A stretch of DNA of 32,671 nucleotides from Bacteriovoracaceae bacterium (GTDB taxonomy: Bacteria; Bdellovibrionota; Bacteriovoracia; Bacteriovoracales; Bacteriovoracaceae), in the NCBI GenBank assembly GCA_947446575.1, contig CANFHC010000033.1:1-32671 (forward strand). The letters run 5' to 3'. A model generated the notes under the pieces. That model saw only the letters and a program-made list of their open reading frames with translations. It was not told the DNA's origin and ran no database searches. This document shows positions 15,536-23,776 of the stretch, one piece after another; within the stretch, counting starts at the first letter, position 1; every line of letters begins with the position of its first letter. Both the position numbers and the translations under genes were made by a program.

Positions 15536-16263
15536 TTAGTAAGAACCTCAATACCAACATAAAGAATTGCAGTTAAAACTAGACCAATGTGAGTTACACC
15601 CATGATTGATGTAATTTTAAGATTGTCTGTTTTACCTTTAATTGCGTTCAATTCTAGGGCACCTAAAACAAAGGCCACGAAAGCAAAAACTTTCCAGCCA
15701 TTATATTCAGGATTAACTTGCGAAGGAAGGTGAGAAGCAGCTCCCATCAAAAAAAGTAATGGAATTGAGAACAATGTATTATGTCTTGAAGCAAGTCCTG
15801 CTTTTCCTGCTGCTGCCGCTGCTTCTGGAAGAGCCGCTCCGCCGCCAGCGATTTGTTTAGCTGAAGCGATAACGATTTTTTGATTTGGCCAGATGATAAG
15901 CCAAACGTTTAAAAACATAACTGTTCCAAAAAGTGATCCAGTTGCGATGTAAACCCACCAAGATGATTTCATAACTTCGGCCATTCCACCAGCGCTATGA
16001 GTTTTTAGACCAATGATAAGAACGCCTGTTATAAAAGTTGCTAAAGCTCCGTATCTAAACCATGCCAATGCACGTGGAACTAAAGTTCTCACTGCAACAC
16101 CACGAGAAGATTTAATTTTTTCATCAGCGTCTAGTTCTTTAAACCATTCACCTTGAACAAAATTGAAGTAATAAAGCATTCCAATCCAAATGACGCCGAA
16201 AAAATAATGAAGAAAGCGTAAAAACATTTCTGAACCTTGCATAGAAAATAAAGCGAAATTCAT
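15532..16263 (-). CDS. PuuD/urate-oxidase-N-type membrane protein
   Basis: The 243-residue integral membrane protein matches the membrane part of PuuD (Urate_ox_N family). It has several long hydrophobic helices, His19 in FLRFLHYFFGVIWIG, the family-like LNVWLIIWPNQK stretch (118-129), His161 in SRHNTLF, His178 in GAASHLP and His225 in a late helix; these are candidate haem-b ligands. PuuD is described as a membrane urate-oxidising enzyme with a fused cytochrome c, but no purine genes occur here, so the substrate is unknown. The start is ATG 16263, preceded by GGAGG, not the upstream ATG 16293. The cytochrome gene overlaps its 3' end, and a divergent XRE-cupin regulator shares the 153-bp upstream region. 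Confidence 0.75.
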   Translation of the reverse strand: MNFALFSMQGSEMFLRFLHYFFGVIWIGMLYYFNFVQGEWFKELDADEKIKSSRGVAVRTLVPRALAWFRYGALATFITGVLIIGLKTHSAGGMAEVMKSSWWVYIATGSLFGTVMFLNVWLIIWPNQKIVIASAKQIAGGGAALPEAAAAAGKAGLASRHNTLFSIPLLFLMGAASHLPSQVNPEYNGWKVFAFVAFVLGALELNAIKGKTDNLKITSIMGVTHIGLVLTAILYVGIEVLTK

Positions 16264-16351
16264 AAGGCCTCCGTGAAAAATAATTAATAACAAAATAGAC
16301 TTAAGTTTAGGATAACAAAGAATATTTAAAAGTATCTATAAAATTAACAAA

Positions 16352-16380
16352 TTGCCAATATTTTGGCAGAATGATAATAT
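16352..16380 (+). promoter_or_regulatory. Promoter of the XRE-cupin regulator gene
   Basis: A -35-like TTGCCA (16352-16357) and -10-like TAATAT (16375-16380) are spaced by exactly 17 bp. The start codon lies 36 bp downstream with GAGG at 6-base spacing. The -35 lies inside a palindrome, which suggests autoregulation. Confidence 0.65.
16353..16368. promoter_or_regulatory. Candidate operator TGCCAA-TATT-TTGGCA
   Basis: A perfect 6+4+6 palindrome overlaps the -35 of the regulator gene. Its left half TGCCAATAT recurs at 16398-16406, just before the ribosome site. Such symmetry fits a dimeric XRE repressor binding its own promoter. Confidence 0.55.
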
Positions 16381-16416
16381 GCTAACAATTCTTTTCGTGC
16401 CAATATGAGGTTTTTC

Positions 16417-16992
16417 ATGTCTTTATCTGACTTTGATTCATTATCTAAAAACCTCGCTGAACGCCTTATAGATCTTAGAATGCGTCGCAATCTAACCCAG
16501 GCCGATGTCGCTAAAATCGCAGATGTTCCGAGATCTACAATTGCCAACTTAGAATCAGGCACTGGAAATCCTTCCCTTATAAATCTCGCTAAAATTGCCA
16601 GCAGTTTGGGCACCTCGATTGAAATGCTTTTAACTTCGCCTCAAGCGCTATGTAAAAAAATTCCAGCCGATCAAATTAAATCGGTGAGTCGCTCAGGTGG
16701 CGAAGTAACCGTTATAAAACTTTTACCTGACCCAGTTCCAGGCATGGAAATCGATAAAATTGAACTCAATGTCGGCGCACGTATGCGAGGAATTCCACAT
16801 GCGGCCGGCACCAAAGAATATCTGCATTGTTTGCAAGGTGAAATCGCCATAGTCGTAGCCGGTGAAACTTATCAAATATCTAAAGGTGATGTGTTAGCAT
16901 TTCCAGGGGAAATTCATCATTCTTATGAAAACATCGGCAAAGGAAAAGCTGTGGGTTTAAGTGTGGTGGCGATAGCACCGGTGGGTGTTTAA
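16417..16992 (+). CDS. XRE-family regulator with C-terminal cupin domain
   Basis: The 191-residue protein has an N-terminal helix-turn-helix of the Cro/C1 type (about residues 14-73; key stretch NLTQADVAKIADVPRSTIAN) and a C-terminal cupin barrel (about 115-187; KEYLHCLQGEIAIVVAGE, then GDVLAFPGEIHHSYEN). XRE-cupin proteins are one-component regulators whose cupin senses a small molecule. Candidate metal/ligand residues are His136 and His169-170. ATG 16417 is chosen because GAGG stands six bases before it. It is divergent from the PuuD-like/cytochrome operon, the most likely target besides its own promoter. A 13-bp hairpin follows. Confidence 0.87.
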   Translation: MSLSDFDSLSKNLAERLIDLRMRRNLTQADVAKIADVPRSTIANLESGTGNPSLINLAKIASSLGTSIEMLLTSPQALCKKIPADQIKSVSRSGGEVTVIKLLPDPVPGMEIDKIELNVGARMRGIPHAAGTKEYLHCLQGEIAIVVAGETYQISKGDVLAFPGEIHHSYENIGKGKAVGLSVVAIAPVGV

Positions 16993-17020
16993 AAGGGGTT
17001 AGAAATCTCTGCTACAGGTG

Positions 17021-17052
17021 CTCTACCCGATAACTAACATTATCGGGTAGAG
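17021..17052 (+). terminator. Strong hairpin between convergent genes, probable terminator
   Basis: CTCTACCCGATAA and TTATCGGGTAGAG form a perfect 13-bp stem with a 6-base loop. A T-run begins 10 bases after the stem (17063-17069), so it is an imperfect intrinsic terminator for the XRE-cupin gene on the plus strand. Confidence 0.55.
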
Positions 17053-17067
17053 ATTTATTGGCTTTTT

Positions 17068-17880
17068 TTAAGCACCCTTACGTAAATTTTTTTTGTGTTT
17101 ATCTAAGGCATAAATAATCTTGTCTTCAAATTCATTAAAATCAAATGGCTTAATAATATGATCACATACATTGTATTGAACTAACGTCATGATATCTTCC
17201 ACGTCATTTCGTCCAGTGATGACCATTATAAGGGATTCTGCTAAACGTTTATTTTCTTTTTTTGAACGTACGTAATCAATGAGATCAATACATGTTCCGT
17301 CATCTAAATTCCAATCTAATAAAAATATATCAAAATCTTTTTTATCAATATTTTTTTTAGCTTCTGCGATACTGCTGCAAGTTTGAAATCTTGTATGACC
17401 TAACTTATCCATATAATCGACCATGATTTCTAAAATATCTTTATTGTTATCAAGAATTAAGACTTCGTAATTTTCTGGTATAACCGAGCTTGATTTTTGT
17501 TCTAACAACTGGGTAAATGAATCCCCAAAATCTGCAGGACTAAAAGGCCTTGGAATTACCATCTCAACATTTAGAGCTGAATATTGAATCGGAATACGGG
17601 CATCTTTTTTATCAGTAACAAATACGATAGGAGTTTTTTTATACTTCGCACTTTTTCTAATTTTTTCAACTAAATCAACGATTGGATAATGATTGTAATT
17701 CCAATCTAAAATAAAACATTCGATATTTTCTGTTGATAAAGATGAAACAAATTCATCCATATTTTTTACAATGCTTAAATTGGTTTTAATTTTGAGGTTA
17801 TTAAAATGGGTAGAGAGCTCCCTTGCCTCTTCTTCAAGATTTAAAAGCATCATCGTCTTCATTGGTTCTACTTTTTTCAT
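17068..17880 (-). CDS. Two-receiver response regulator without output domain
   Basis: The protein consists of two CheY-like receiver domains and nothing else, so any output would come through partner proteins. The first (about residues 9-125) is degenerate: the acidic pair is replaced by N-L-E, Asp59 is kept in FILDWNYN, Thr89 is present, and the conserved Lys is Arg111 (PRPF). The second (about 138-258) keeps Asp144, the phosphoacceptor Asp189 in FLLDWNLDDG, Thr222 and Lys244 in IIKPF, and should be phosphorylatable. ATG 17880 is chosen since GGGGAG lies ten bases upstream, whereas ATG 17889 is almost on top of it. No histidine kinase is adjacent. Confidence 0.82.
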   Translation of the reverse strand: MKKVEPMKTMMLLNLEEEARELSTHFNNLKIKTNLSIVKNMDEFVSSLSTENIECFILDWNYNHYPIVDLVEKIRKSAKYKKTPIVFVTDKKDARIPIQYSALNVEMVIPRPFSPADFGDSFTQLLEQKSSSVIPENYEVLILDNNKDILEIMVDYMDKLGHTRFQTCSSIAEAKKNIDKKDFDIFLLDWNLDDGTCIDLIDYVRSKKENKRLAESLIMVITGRNDVEDIMTLVQYNVCDHIIKPFDFNEFEDKIIYALDKHKKNLRKGA

Positions 17881-17935
17881 AACAAGCATTCTCCCCTATC
17901 CTTTTTTGCCTATGTCTTAAAACAATTCTAAAGAT

Positions 17936-17950
17936 TACAATTAAACTAAG
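17936..17950 (+). promoter_or_regulatory. -10 box close to the recombinase start codon
   Basis: TACAAT at 17936-17941 ends nine bases before the ATG at 17951 and no ribosome site is present. The predicted leader is zero to three bases. No good -35 is seen. Confidence 0.35.
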
Positions 17951-18958
17951 ATGAATCTACCAGCCAAAAAATTATCTGCCAGTGATTTGCAGCTTCTGCA
18001 AAATAAGAATTCCTTCAATGCTGAGCTGGAATACGAATTTTTTCATAACTTCGAGTCCGCGCATACTAGAAAGTCCTATCGTATAGACATATCGCAATTT
18101 TTTGAGTTTCTTAGAGATAATTTTTCCTTAATTAATTCCTATAGCGACATAAAGAGAGTTCATTTAGTAGCTTTTCGTAATTGGTTAACAGATGCTAATC
18201 TCGCTCCCAAGAGTATTAACCGCAAGATGGCTGCGAATTCGAGTTTCTTTGATTTTTTAGTTGAAAAAAGTATTTTGCAATTTAATCCATGCACGTCCAT
18301 AAAACGACCAAGACAAGAAGTTGTGAAGCCAACAAATGATGTCAGTGATGAGCAAATTAGACACTTACTTGAAATGGTTGAATCCCTTCAGGGTCCAGGT
18401 CTTCTTCACCGCGCCGTTATTTACACACTTTTTACGACAGGTATTCGTAAAGCAGAACTCATTAATTTGCGACTAAAGAATTTTACGATGAAAGATGGAT
18501 TTCATATTATCGAAATTCGCGCCAAAGGTGGAAAACAATTAACTAAAGTTATTCATCCAAAATGTGCAGAAGTTATCAATGAATACCTAGGTTATTTAAA
18601 AAGTGAATCTAGTGAACTACATCCAGAAGATTGGATTTTTCGCCCATCAAAAAATCCGCTTGAGCCCGCTCACATTATAAAACCACTCAATCCAAAATCT
18701 GTAGACTATATTATTAAATCTTGGTGCCAAAAGGCCGGAATTGATCAAAGAATATCTCCCCACTCAGCAAGAGCTAGTTATATTGGATCGGCGCTGGAGA
18801 GTGGAATGGATTTGTATAAAGTATCTCGCGATGTGGGACATGCTTCGGTAAAAACCACAGAAGAATATAATAAGCGTCGTCAAAAGCTCTCAGAAAGCCC
18901 AGTCTTTGGATTAGGGTTTATGGGAAAACCTAAGCCTCCTAAAGATTCTAAAAGCTAA
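17951..18958 (+). CDS. Tyrosine recombinase (Xer/phage-integrase family)
   Basis: The 335-residue site-specific recombinase has an N-terminal core-binding (SAM-like) domain (about 25-120) and a C-terminal catalytic domain (about 130-315). The active-site set is complete: Arg166 in TTGIRKAEL, Lys192 in RAKGGK, His271 and Arg274 in PHSARAS (usual form HxLRH), His297 in VGHASVKTT and nucleophile Tyr306. Length and layout resemble XerC/XerD, but a single-copy dif-type role cannot be shown from sequence. No phage or integron genes and no att-like repeats flank it, so it looks like a resident recombinase. Confidence 0.88.
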   Translation: MNLPAKKLSASDLQLLQNKNSFNAELEYEFFHNFESAHTRKSYRIDISQFFEFLRDNFSLINSYSDIKRVHLVAFRNWLTDANLAPKSINRKMAANSSFFDFLVEKSILQFNPCTSIKRPRQEVVKPTNDVSDEQIRHLLEMVESLQGPGLLHRAVIYTLFTTGIRKAELINLRLKNFTMKDGFHIIEIRAKGGKQLTKVIHPKCAEVINEYLGYLKSESSELHPEDWIFRPSKNPLEPAHIIKPLNPKSVDYIIKSWCQKAGIDQRISPHSARASYIGSALESGMDLYKVSRDVGHASVKTTEEYNKRRQKLSESPVFGLGFMGKPKPPKDSKS

Positions 18959-19058
18959 AATTGCCCACAAATCATGGCAGGACCAAAGAGCCCTCTCGCC
19001 TAGTTACAGTTTTATTCTGATATAGCCGATTAGATTGGTACAATAATGTGAAGGTATG

Positions 19059-20891
19059 ATGAAACACCAATTACTCCTATTTACTTTGCTTTTAAATTTA
19101 AATTCTGCAATGGCAGATGAAACTAAATCTATTGACTCTAAAGCGGTTATCTACAACGAAGTTAAACAACAAAAAAGTGATACCGGCGGCAGTGCTGTTT
19201 TAGAAAAATTGTTAAAAGTTCAAGGTGTGGATGCGCAATATAAGGCCTGTACCGCGGCCGGAATTGGATTAGATAAAATCTCTAGTTGTATTTGGGATGG
19301 TGACGGTAATAATAATATCAATCCACTTGCTGCAGATATAAGAAAAAAAGTTCAAGACATGTACACTCAAGAATCTACTCAATCGCGCTCTCCTGCGAGT
19401 GGACCTTCAAAGTCTTCTGGCGATCTTACAATTAAATCAAAGCAACTCAATGTTGATTACATGAATGACCCAGCGGTTATTGAACTCTCCAAAGTTTTTC
19501 AAAAAAAATTAGAATCAGCTCTTGAGGGCGATGAAAAAGATGCCAAAGGAAAAAAATACATTTCAGTTGTTGATCACGCCAAATTTATAGAGCTCTATAA
19601 AACGGAATTAGGAAAAACAATCATCAATGCTTTTACTTCATATTGTATGGAAGCAGATATAAGTTTAAAATATGAAACTCAAAAACCTAATTGCAAGGAC
19701 GAAAAAGACCAACCAGTGTCTTGTCCTTTGTTCATTCTAGCGGAGCAAAAAAATAAAGCGGATAATATAGCTAAAAACATTGCCTCATTAAAAGCATCTG
19801 ACTTTAAAAGTTCTAGCGATAAAACATCTGATAAATCTGCGGGAATCTGGAATAGTTGCATTTCGTCTGTTGCTCAAGTTTGTTATACCAAAGAAGCAGA
19901 TTTTAGCCAAAAGTCTAAAGGGACGGCCAGCAGCAATCAAATCCAGACATCAATTACTCGCGCCTGCACTATCACTGATTACGTAAAATCAGCGAGAAAA
20001 AATTTAATTGCCGCAGAAGAACAAGTTAAATTTTATAATGGAATGCCTCAAACGGCATCTCTCGTTGTGGAAAACGCTAAGAGTGTCACTATTACAGATA
20101 AAAACTCAATCGATGCAGTGACAACTGTTACTTCAAAAGATGTCGAAGACTCTTATCAGAAAAAAAATAAAGAAACTCTAGAAAAAGAAATTTTAGATTG
20201 TACCGAAAATGGAGCGATTAAAAGCACTGATAAATGTAAAAGATTTATTAGTACTGACACTAAAGCAAAAAGTGAAGAATTGGCAGAGTTTGGAATTCGC
20301 CAATACGCTCAAGGTGAATCAATTGATAAACTCACAGATAAAACCACAAAGAATAAAGCAGATGTTGAAAAATACCTAGTCAATGAAGGATATGATCCCA
20401 AATTAGCACAAACCATGACTAGTGATCCTGCAAAATTAGACGAACTTAAAGATGAAATAAGAGAGCGTTATAAAAATGAGCGGAATGCCATTATTGCCAA
20501 TATGGCAGATAAAATAAAAAAATCAACTACTACAAAAGATGGAACGATTGATGCTACGGCGGATAAATCAAAGATGGACACCATTAGAGCTGAAATTTCT
20601 TCACGCTCTGCCGATTTAAAACAACTTGTGCATTTTAATAACGTTGTTTCTTCATACCTAGAAATTACGACGGATAACGGTAAAACTAAAAGAAACACAG
20701 CTTCCTTGTTTTCTGAATTAAAAAATGGTTCAAAAGATATTCAAGGGACTACTACTGATCAGATTGATGAGATTAAAAAGCAAAGTGGAAGTGCTGGTCT
20801 TAAAGAAGCTAAGTCAGATGGAAGTGATTCACATACTGATTTATCTGTGGAAACGCTTAATAAACTCTTGAAGTATTCTACCGAGAAATAA
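19059..20891 (+). CDS. Large secreted protein of unknown function
   Basis: A signal peptide (KHQLLLFTLLLNLNSAMA, cleaved before DET) directs this 610-residue protein out of the cytoplasm. The mature part is rich in Lys, Asp, Ser and Thr, mostly helical and probably partly coiled-coil, with scattered cysteines. A CIWDGDGNNNINP stretch near residue 80 resembles a DxDxN calcium-binding loop, but it is single and lacks a clear position-12 Glu. I do not recognise a family. ATG 19059 is preferred over 19056 because AAGG would be too close to the latter. A -10-like TACAAT lies at 19039-19044. Its last 14 bases overlap the convergent lipoprotein gene. Confidence 0.75.
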   Translation: MKHQLLLFTLLLNLNSAMADETKSIDSKAVIYNEVKQQKSDTGGSAVLEKLLKVQGVDAQYKACTAAGIGLDKISSCIWDGDGNNNINPLAADIRKKVQDMYTQESTQSRSPASGPSKSSGDLTIKSKQLNVDYMNDPAVIELSKVFQKKLESALEGDEKDAKGKKYISVVDHAKFIELYKTELGKTIINAFTSYCMEADISLKYETQKPNCKDEKDQPVSCPLFILAEQKNKADNIAKNIASLKASDFKSSSDKTSDKSAGIWNSCISSVAQVCYTKEADFSQKSKGTASSNQIQTSITRACTITDYVKSARKNLIAAEEQVKFYNGMPQTASLVVENAKSVTITDKNSIDAVTTVTSKDVEDSYQKKNKETLEKEILDCTENGAIKSTDKCKRFISTDTKAKSEELAEFGIRQYAQGESIDKLTDKTTKNKADVEKYLVNEGYDPKLAQTMTSDPAKLDELKDEIRERYKNERNAIIANMADKIKKSTTTKDGTIDATADKSKMDTIRAEISSRSADLKQLVHFNNVVSSYLEITTDNGKTKRNTASLFSELKNGSKDIQGTTTDQIDEIKKQSGSAGLKEAKSDGSDSHTDLSVETLNKLLKYSTEK

Positions 20892-21588
20892 ACGTCTGAG
20901 TATAATCCGAATATTTATTCACATCAAATTGGCTATTGCAAATTTTCTGATTGGAATAAGATTCATCCATTCCTAAAATTTGACCATTCTTATAATCAAT
21001 TTGGGTTCTCACCTTCAACTTTTCAGCACTATCAATTTTATAGGAATTATCAGTTTGCTTTTTGAAATATTGCAGAAAAAAGCCATCTAATCCTTCTCTA
21101 ATGAAGGTAATTTGTACTTTTGTTCCAGTTGTCACATCAGTAATGGTATTATTGATAACTTCATTGTTTTGAATCTTTGTACAAAGTTGAGATAAATATC
21201 CACTTGAATCAGTCTGAACTTTTTTTACAAACTTTAAATTTGGATCGATCGTAGAAGGAGTTTGATAGATGAGATTATTATTGTCATCATATTTCAAAGT
21301 TGCATTAATCTGATAAGTTTTAGTGGTATTTTGACAATCTATTTTTTTAGCTGAAAAAGTAAAATTAGTCCCTAGGAAATCTGAACCACGAAAATTTTTT
21401 GATTTAGACTGATACGCATAACAGATGCGAGTAGCGACATTACGCTCTCCTGTGGAAATTGGACCTTCAGTATTCAGGGCAGCTGTTGAGCTAAAAGTTG
21501 TTTCAACAGAACTCTTGCCTCCTCCACAACCAGAGAGGATAATGGCAGATGTAAAAGCGATGAATGTATAACGTAGAGTACATTTCAT
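20878..21588 (-). CDS. Small lipoprotein of unknown function
   Basis: The protein has 236 residues from ATG 21588. A short basic start, a hydrophobic core and the lipobox LSGCGGG show a lipoprotein. A Ser/Thr-rich linker follows, then what looks like a beta-rich domain with repeated Asp-Asn turns and several cysteines (RICYAYQ, KIDCQN, QLCTKI, KICNSQF) that may form two disulfides. No family is recognised. The upstream ATG 21606 has no ribosome site and would put a charged extension before the signal, so 21588 is preferred. It is divergent from the methyltransferase gene, with almost no intergenic space, and its 3' end overlaps the neighbouring secreted-protein gene by 14 bp. Confidence 0.7.
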   Translation of the reverse strand: MKCTLRYTFIAFTSAIILSGCGGGKSSVETTFSSTAALNTEGPISTGERNVATRICYAYQSKSKNFRGSDFLGTNFTFSAKKIDCQNTTKTYQINATLKYDDNNNLIYQTPSTIDPNLKFVKKVQTDSSGYLSQLCTKIQNNEVINNTITDVTTGTKVQITFIREGLDGFFLQYFKKQTDNSYKIDSAEKLKVRTQIDYKNGQILGMDESYSNQKICNSQFDVNKYSDYTQTFISR

Positions 21589-21604
21589 AACTTCATCTAT
21601 CGGC

Positions 21605-22387
21605 ATGAGGAAAAAAAATTTGATGAACTTTAAAGGAAATCTTGGAAATTATAAAATCATTAAGACTGAGGATAATACTGATACAATATACTCGGAATAC
21701 TTCGATGAAGCCTGTCATAATTTATCAGGCGCCTATGAAGAAACCCTTCATAATTATATTTTAGGATGTGCTATTCCCGATTACTTGAATCGGAATAGTA
21801 ATTGCTCTATTTTCGATGTTGGTTTTGGTGTGGGGGTTGGTCTGATGGCCCTTCTAGATCAATATACTAAAATGCCCAACTACACTTCAAAAATGCAATA
21901 CTACTCTATTGAGTTAGATGAAACTCTCCTCTTGTGGTCACTTAGAAATACTCTTCCTAATCTTAAATTAGAAAAAAAAATAATTCATGATCTCACCTTT
22001 TACGAAGGAGAATTCCAGAATATTGGAATCAAAATATTTTTAGGTGATGGCAGGATTACCATGCCTAAGGCCCAAAGCTTAGATCTACTCAGTCCACTAG
22101 ATGTTATTTTTCAAGACGCCTTTTCACCAAAGAAAAATCCAATGCTTTGGAGCGTGGAGTGGTTTAGTTTTTTAAAAAGTATTTCTCGGCAAGGTGTGCT
22201 TCTTTCGACCTATAGTTCATCAGTGAGTATTAGAAAATCATTGCTGAGCGCGGGATGGACCATCGAAAACGCTCGGGGATTTGCGATGAAGAAGTCTATG
22301 ACTAAAGCTAAGTTGACTGGAGTAAGCGCTCCTGAACTTATTGAGCAGCTGCAACGATCTCCCTCTCTTGAAATACGCGATAAATGA
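21605..22387 (+). CDS. MnmC-type (DUF752) SAM-dependent methyltransferase
   Basis: The 260-residue protein corresponds to the methyltransferase half of MnmC, which finishes 5-methylaminomethyl-2-thiouridine at the tRNA wobble position, and has no FAD-oxidase half. Visible features are the entry motif TIYSEYFDEACHN, SAM motif I FDVGFGVGVGL (70-80), YYSIELDE (99-106), the family hallmark DAFSPKKNPMLW (171-182), LLSTYSSSVSIRKSLLSAGW and a GFAMKKSMTKAKL tail. Stand-alone versions occur in other bacteria (MnmD-like). The start is uncertain: ATG 21605 has no ribosome site, while TTG 21620 or ATG 21623 follow GAGGA. All keep the domain intact. Confidence 0.82.
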   Translation: MRKKNLMNFKGNLGNYKIIKTEDNTDTIYSEYFDEACHNLSGAYEETLHNYILGCAIPDYLNRNSNCSIFDVGFGVGVGLMALLDQYTKMPNYTSKMQYYSIELDETLLLWSLRNTLPNLKLEKKIIHDLTFYEGEFQNIGIKIFLGDGRITMPKAQSLDLLSPLDVIFQDAFSPKKNPMLWSVEWFSFLKSISRQGVLLSTYSSSVSIRKSLLSAGWTIENARGFAMKKSMTKAKLTGVSAPELIEQLQRSPSLEIRDK

Positions 22388-22432
22388 ATTAACATAATAT
22401 TAATATGAGCAGATTTTTCATAAGGATTAAAA

Positions 22433-23776
22433 ATGGCCCAAGTCATATTAATTGAAGATAACAAAACATTAAATGATCTTATATCGATCAATCTTACGAC
22501 CTATCTGGGTGTAGATCTTATTCAAAGAAAGAATGCTCAAGAGACACTGAGCTTATTGGCCATACTCCCCAATATTGATTTAATCATTACAACTCTTAAA
22601 GTTGGTGACGAGCCAACATCAGAAATTTTAAGTCGTTATATAAATTCTAATAAGCTTGAAACTGGACTTATTGTTTTAGGCTCTGATGAAAAAGCTAATA
22701 ATGACTTTACTTTAAATATTTCAAACCCTCACGATTGGGAACAAGTTGTCCATGGATCCGCAAAGATTTTAGGAATTAATGAAAATGTACTCGCTCAAAA
22801 AGCCGTTCCTGATTATATAGCTGTTCCAGTTAGATATTTTTTGAACTTAGATAATGTAAACTGCGATGTTTTTATCCGTATTAAAAAATCGCCAACTGAA
22901 TATCAATTTGTAAAAAGAATCCATAATGGCGATACTTTTTCTAAAGAGTCTATCAAAAGATATATCGACCAAGGTCTAGAAAATTTTCATATCGCTCGTG
23001 ACTCTTATAAAAATTTTACTATCTTCCTTTCCAATCGTTTAGTCGAAAAGATTGAAGCTCCTAATTTAGAAGTCACTCAGAGAATTCAAATCATGGGAGA
23101 CTCTTACGACATTGCCGTAAAAGAAATAAGTCGTCTGGGGTTTAATAGTGAAACCATTCAGCTTACTGAGGCCATCATTCAAAATATGGTAAAGAACTTT
23201 GAAAAATCTCCAGAGATGTCTAATCTCTTACACAAAGTAATCAATTCAAAGACGGGTCTGCTGTATCAGCGATGTCATATGACTTCAGTTGTTGCCAGTG
23301 AAATGATTAAAAATTTAAAATTGGACGACAATATGGCTTATGAAAAAGTAGCTTACGCTTCTTTTTTCCACGATATTATGTTGGCCGACCGAGAAGAATT
23401 AACAAAAATAAATTCTTTCGATGAGCTAGAAAAGGCCAATTTAAATGAAGAAGATTGGGATATGGTTTTTAATCACGCAATGGAAGCCTCTATTCTATTA
23501 AGAAAGCACCCTGAAGCTCCTCCTGGAGCCGATGAAATCATTAAACACCATCATGGGGCAACAAACGGTAAAGGTTTCTCTAATTCTATTGAAAAGCTTC
23601 CAGATCTCTCAAAAATATTTATTATCGCTCATCATTTTGTTTTAGAACTCATTCGCTTTAAAGAATTAGGAGGAGAACCAAAACCCGTCACTGAAGAGCT
23701 ATATAAACGTTATCCATCTCCTGATGTGGCCGTAATAATAAAATCACTAGAACGAACGTTAAAAAAGAAAAAATGA
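22433..23776 (+). CDS. Receiver-like/HD-domain signalling protein, degenerate HD-GYP
   Basis: The 447-residue cytoplasmic protein has three parts. Residues 1-115 resemble a receiver (QVILIEDNKTLNDL), but the phosphoacceptor position reads Thr (DLIITTLK, Thr54), so phosphorylation is unlikely. Residues 125-210 are an unassigned alpha/beta domain. Residues 270-440 form an HD phosphohydrolase-like domain: His282, His313-Asp314 in FFHDIML, His348 and His372-374. The GYP signature is replaced by GKGFS (379-383), and the later conserved Asp by His (IIAHHF). Cyclic-di-GMP hydrolysis is therefore doubtful; binding or a different nucleotide is possible. AAGGA precedes the start. It overlaps the fabK start by four bases. 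Confidence 0.75.
   Translation: MAQVILIEDNKTLNDLISINLTTYLGVDLIQRKNAQETLSLLAILPNIDLIITTLKVGDEPTSEILSRYINSNKLETGLIVLGSDEKANNDFTLNISNPHDWEQVVHGSAKILGINENVLAQKAVPDYIAVPVRYFLNLDNVNCDVFIRIKKSPTEYQFVKRIHNGDTFSKESIKRYIDQGLENFHIARDSYKNFTIFLSNRLVEKIEAPNLEVTQRIQIMGDSYDIAVKEISRLGFNSETIQLTEAIIQNMVKNFEKSPEMSNLLHKVINSKTGLLYQRCHMTSVVASEMIKNLKLDDNMAYEKVAYASFFHDIMLADREELTKINSFDELEKANLNEEDWDMVFNHAMEASILLRKHPEAPPGADEIIKHHHGATNGKGFSNSIEKLPDLSKIFIIAHHFVLELIRFKELGGEPKPVTEELYKRYPSPDVAVIIKSLERTLKKKK

Noticed and set aside
15532-16263. Naming the membrane protein a urate hydroxylase
   Set aside because: Only family resemblance supports it; there are no allantoin or purine genes nearby and the cytochrome is separate, so the substrate is left open.
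17951-18958. Recombinase as a marker of a prophage or integrative element
   Set aside because: No phage, toxin or conjugation genes and no direct repeats flank it; the Xer-like layout fits a resident enzyme.
18959-19055. Terminator or small RNA in the spacer after the recombinase gene
   Set aside because: No stem longer than a few base pairs and no T-run is present; only a weak -10-like box near 19039 was seen.
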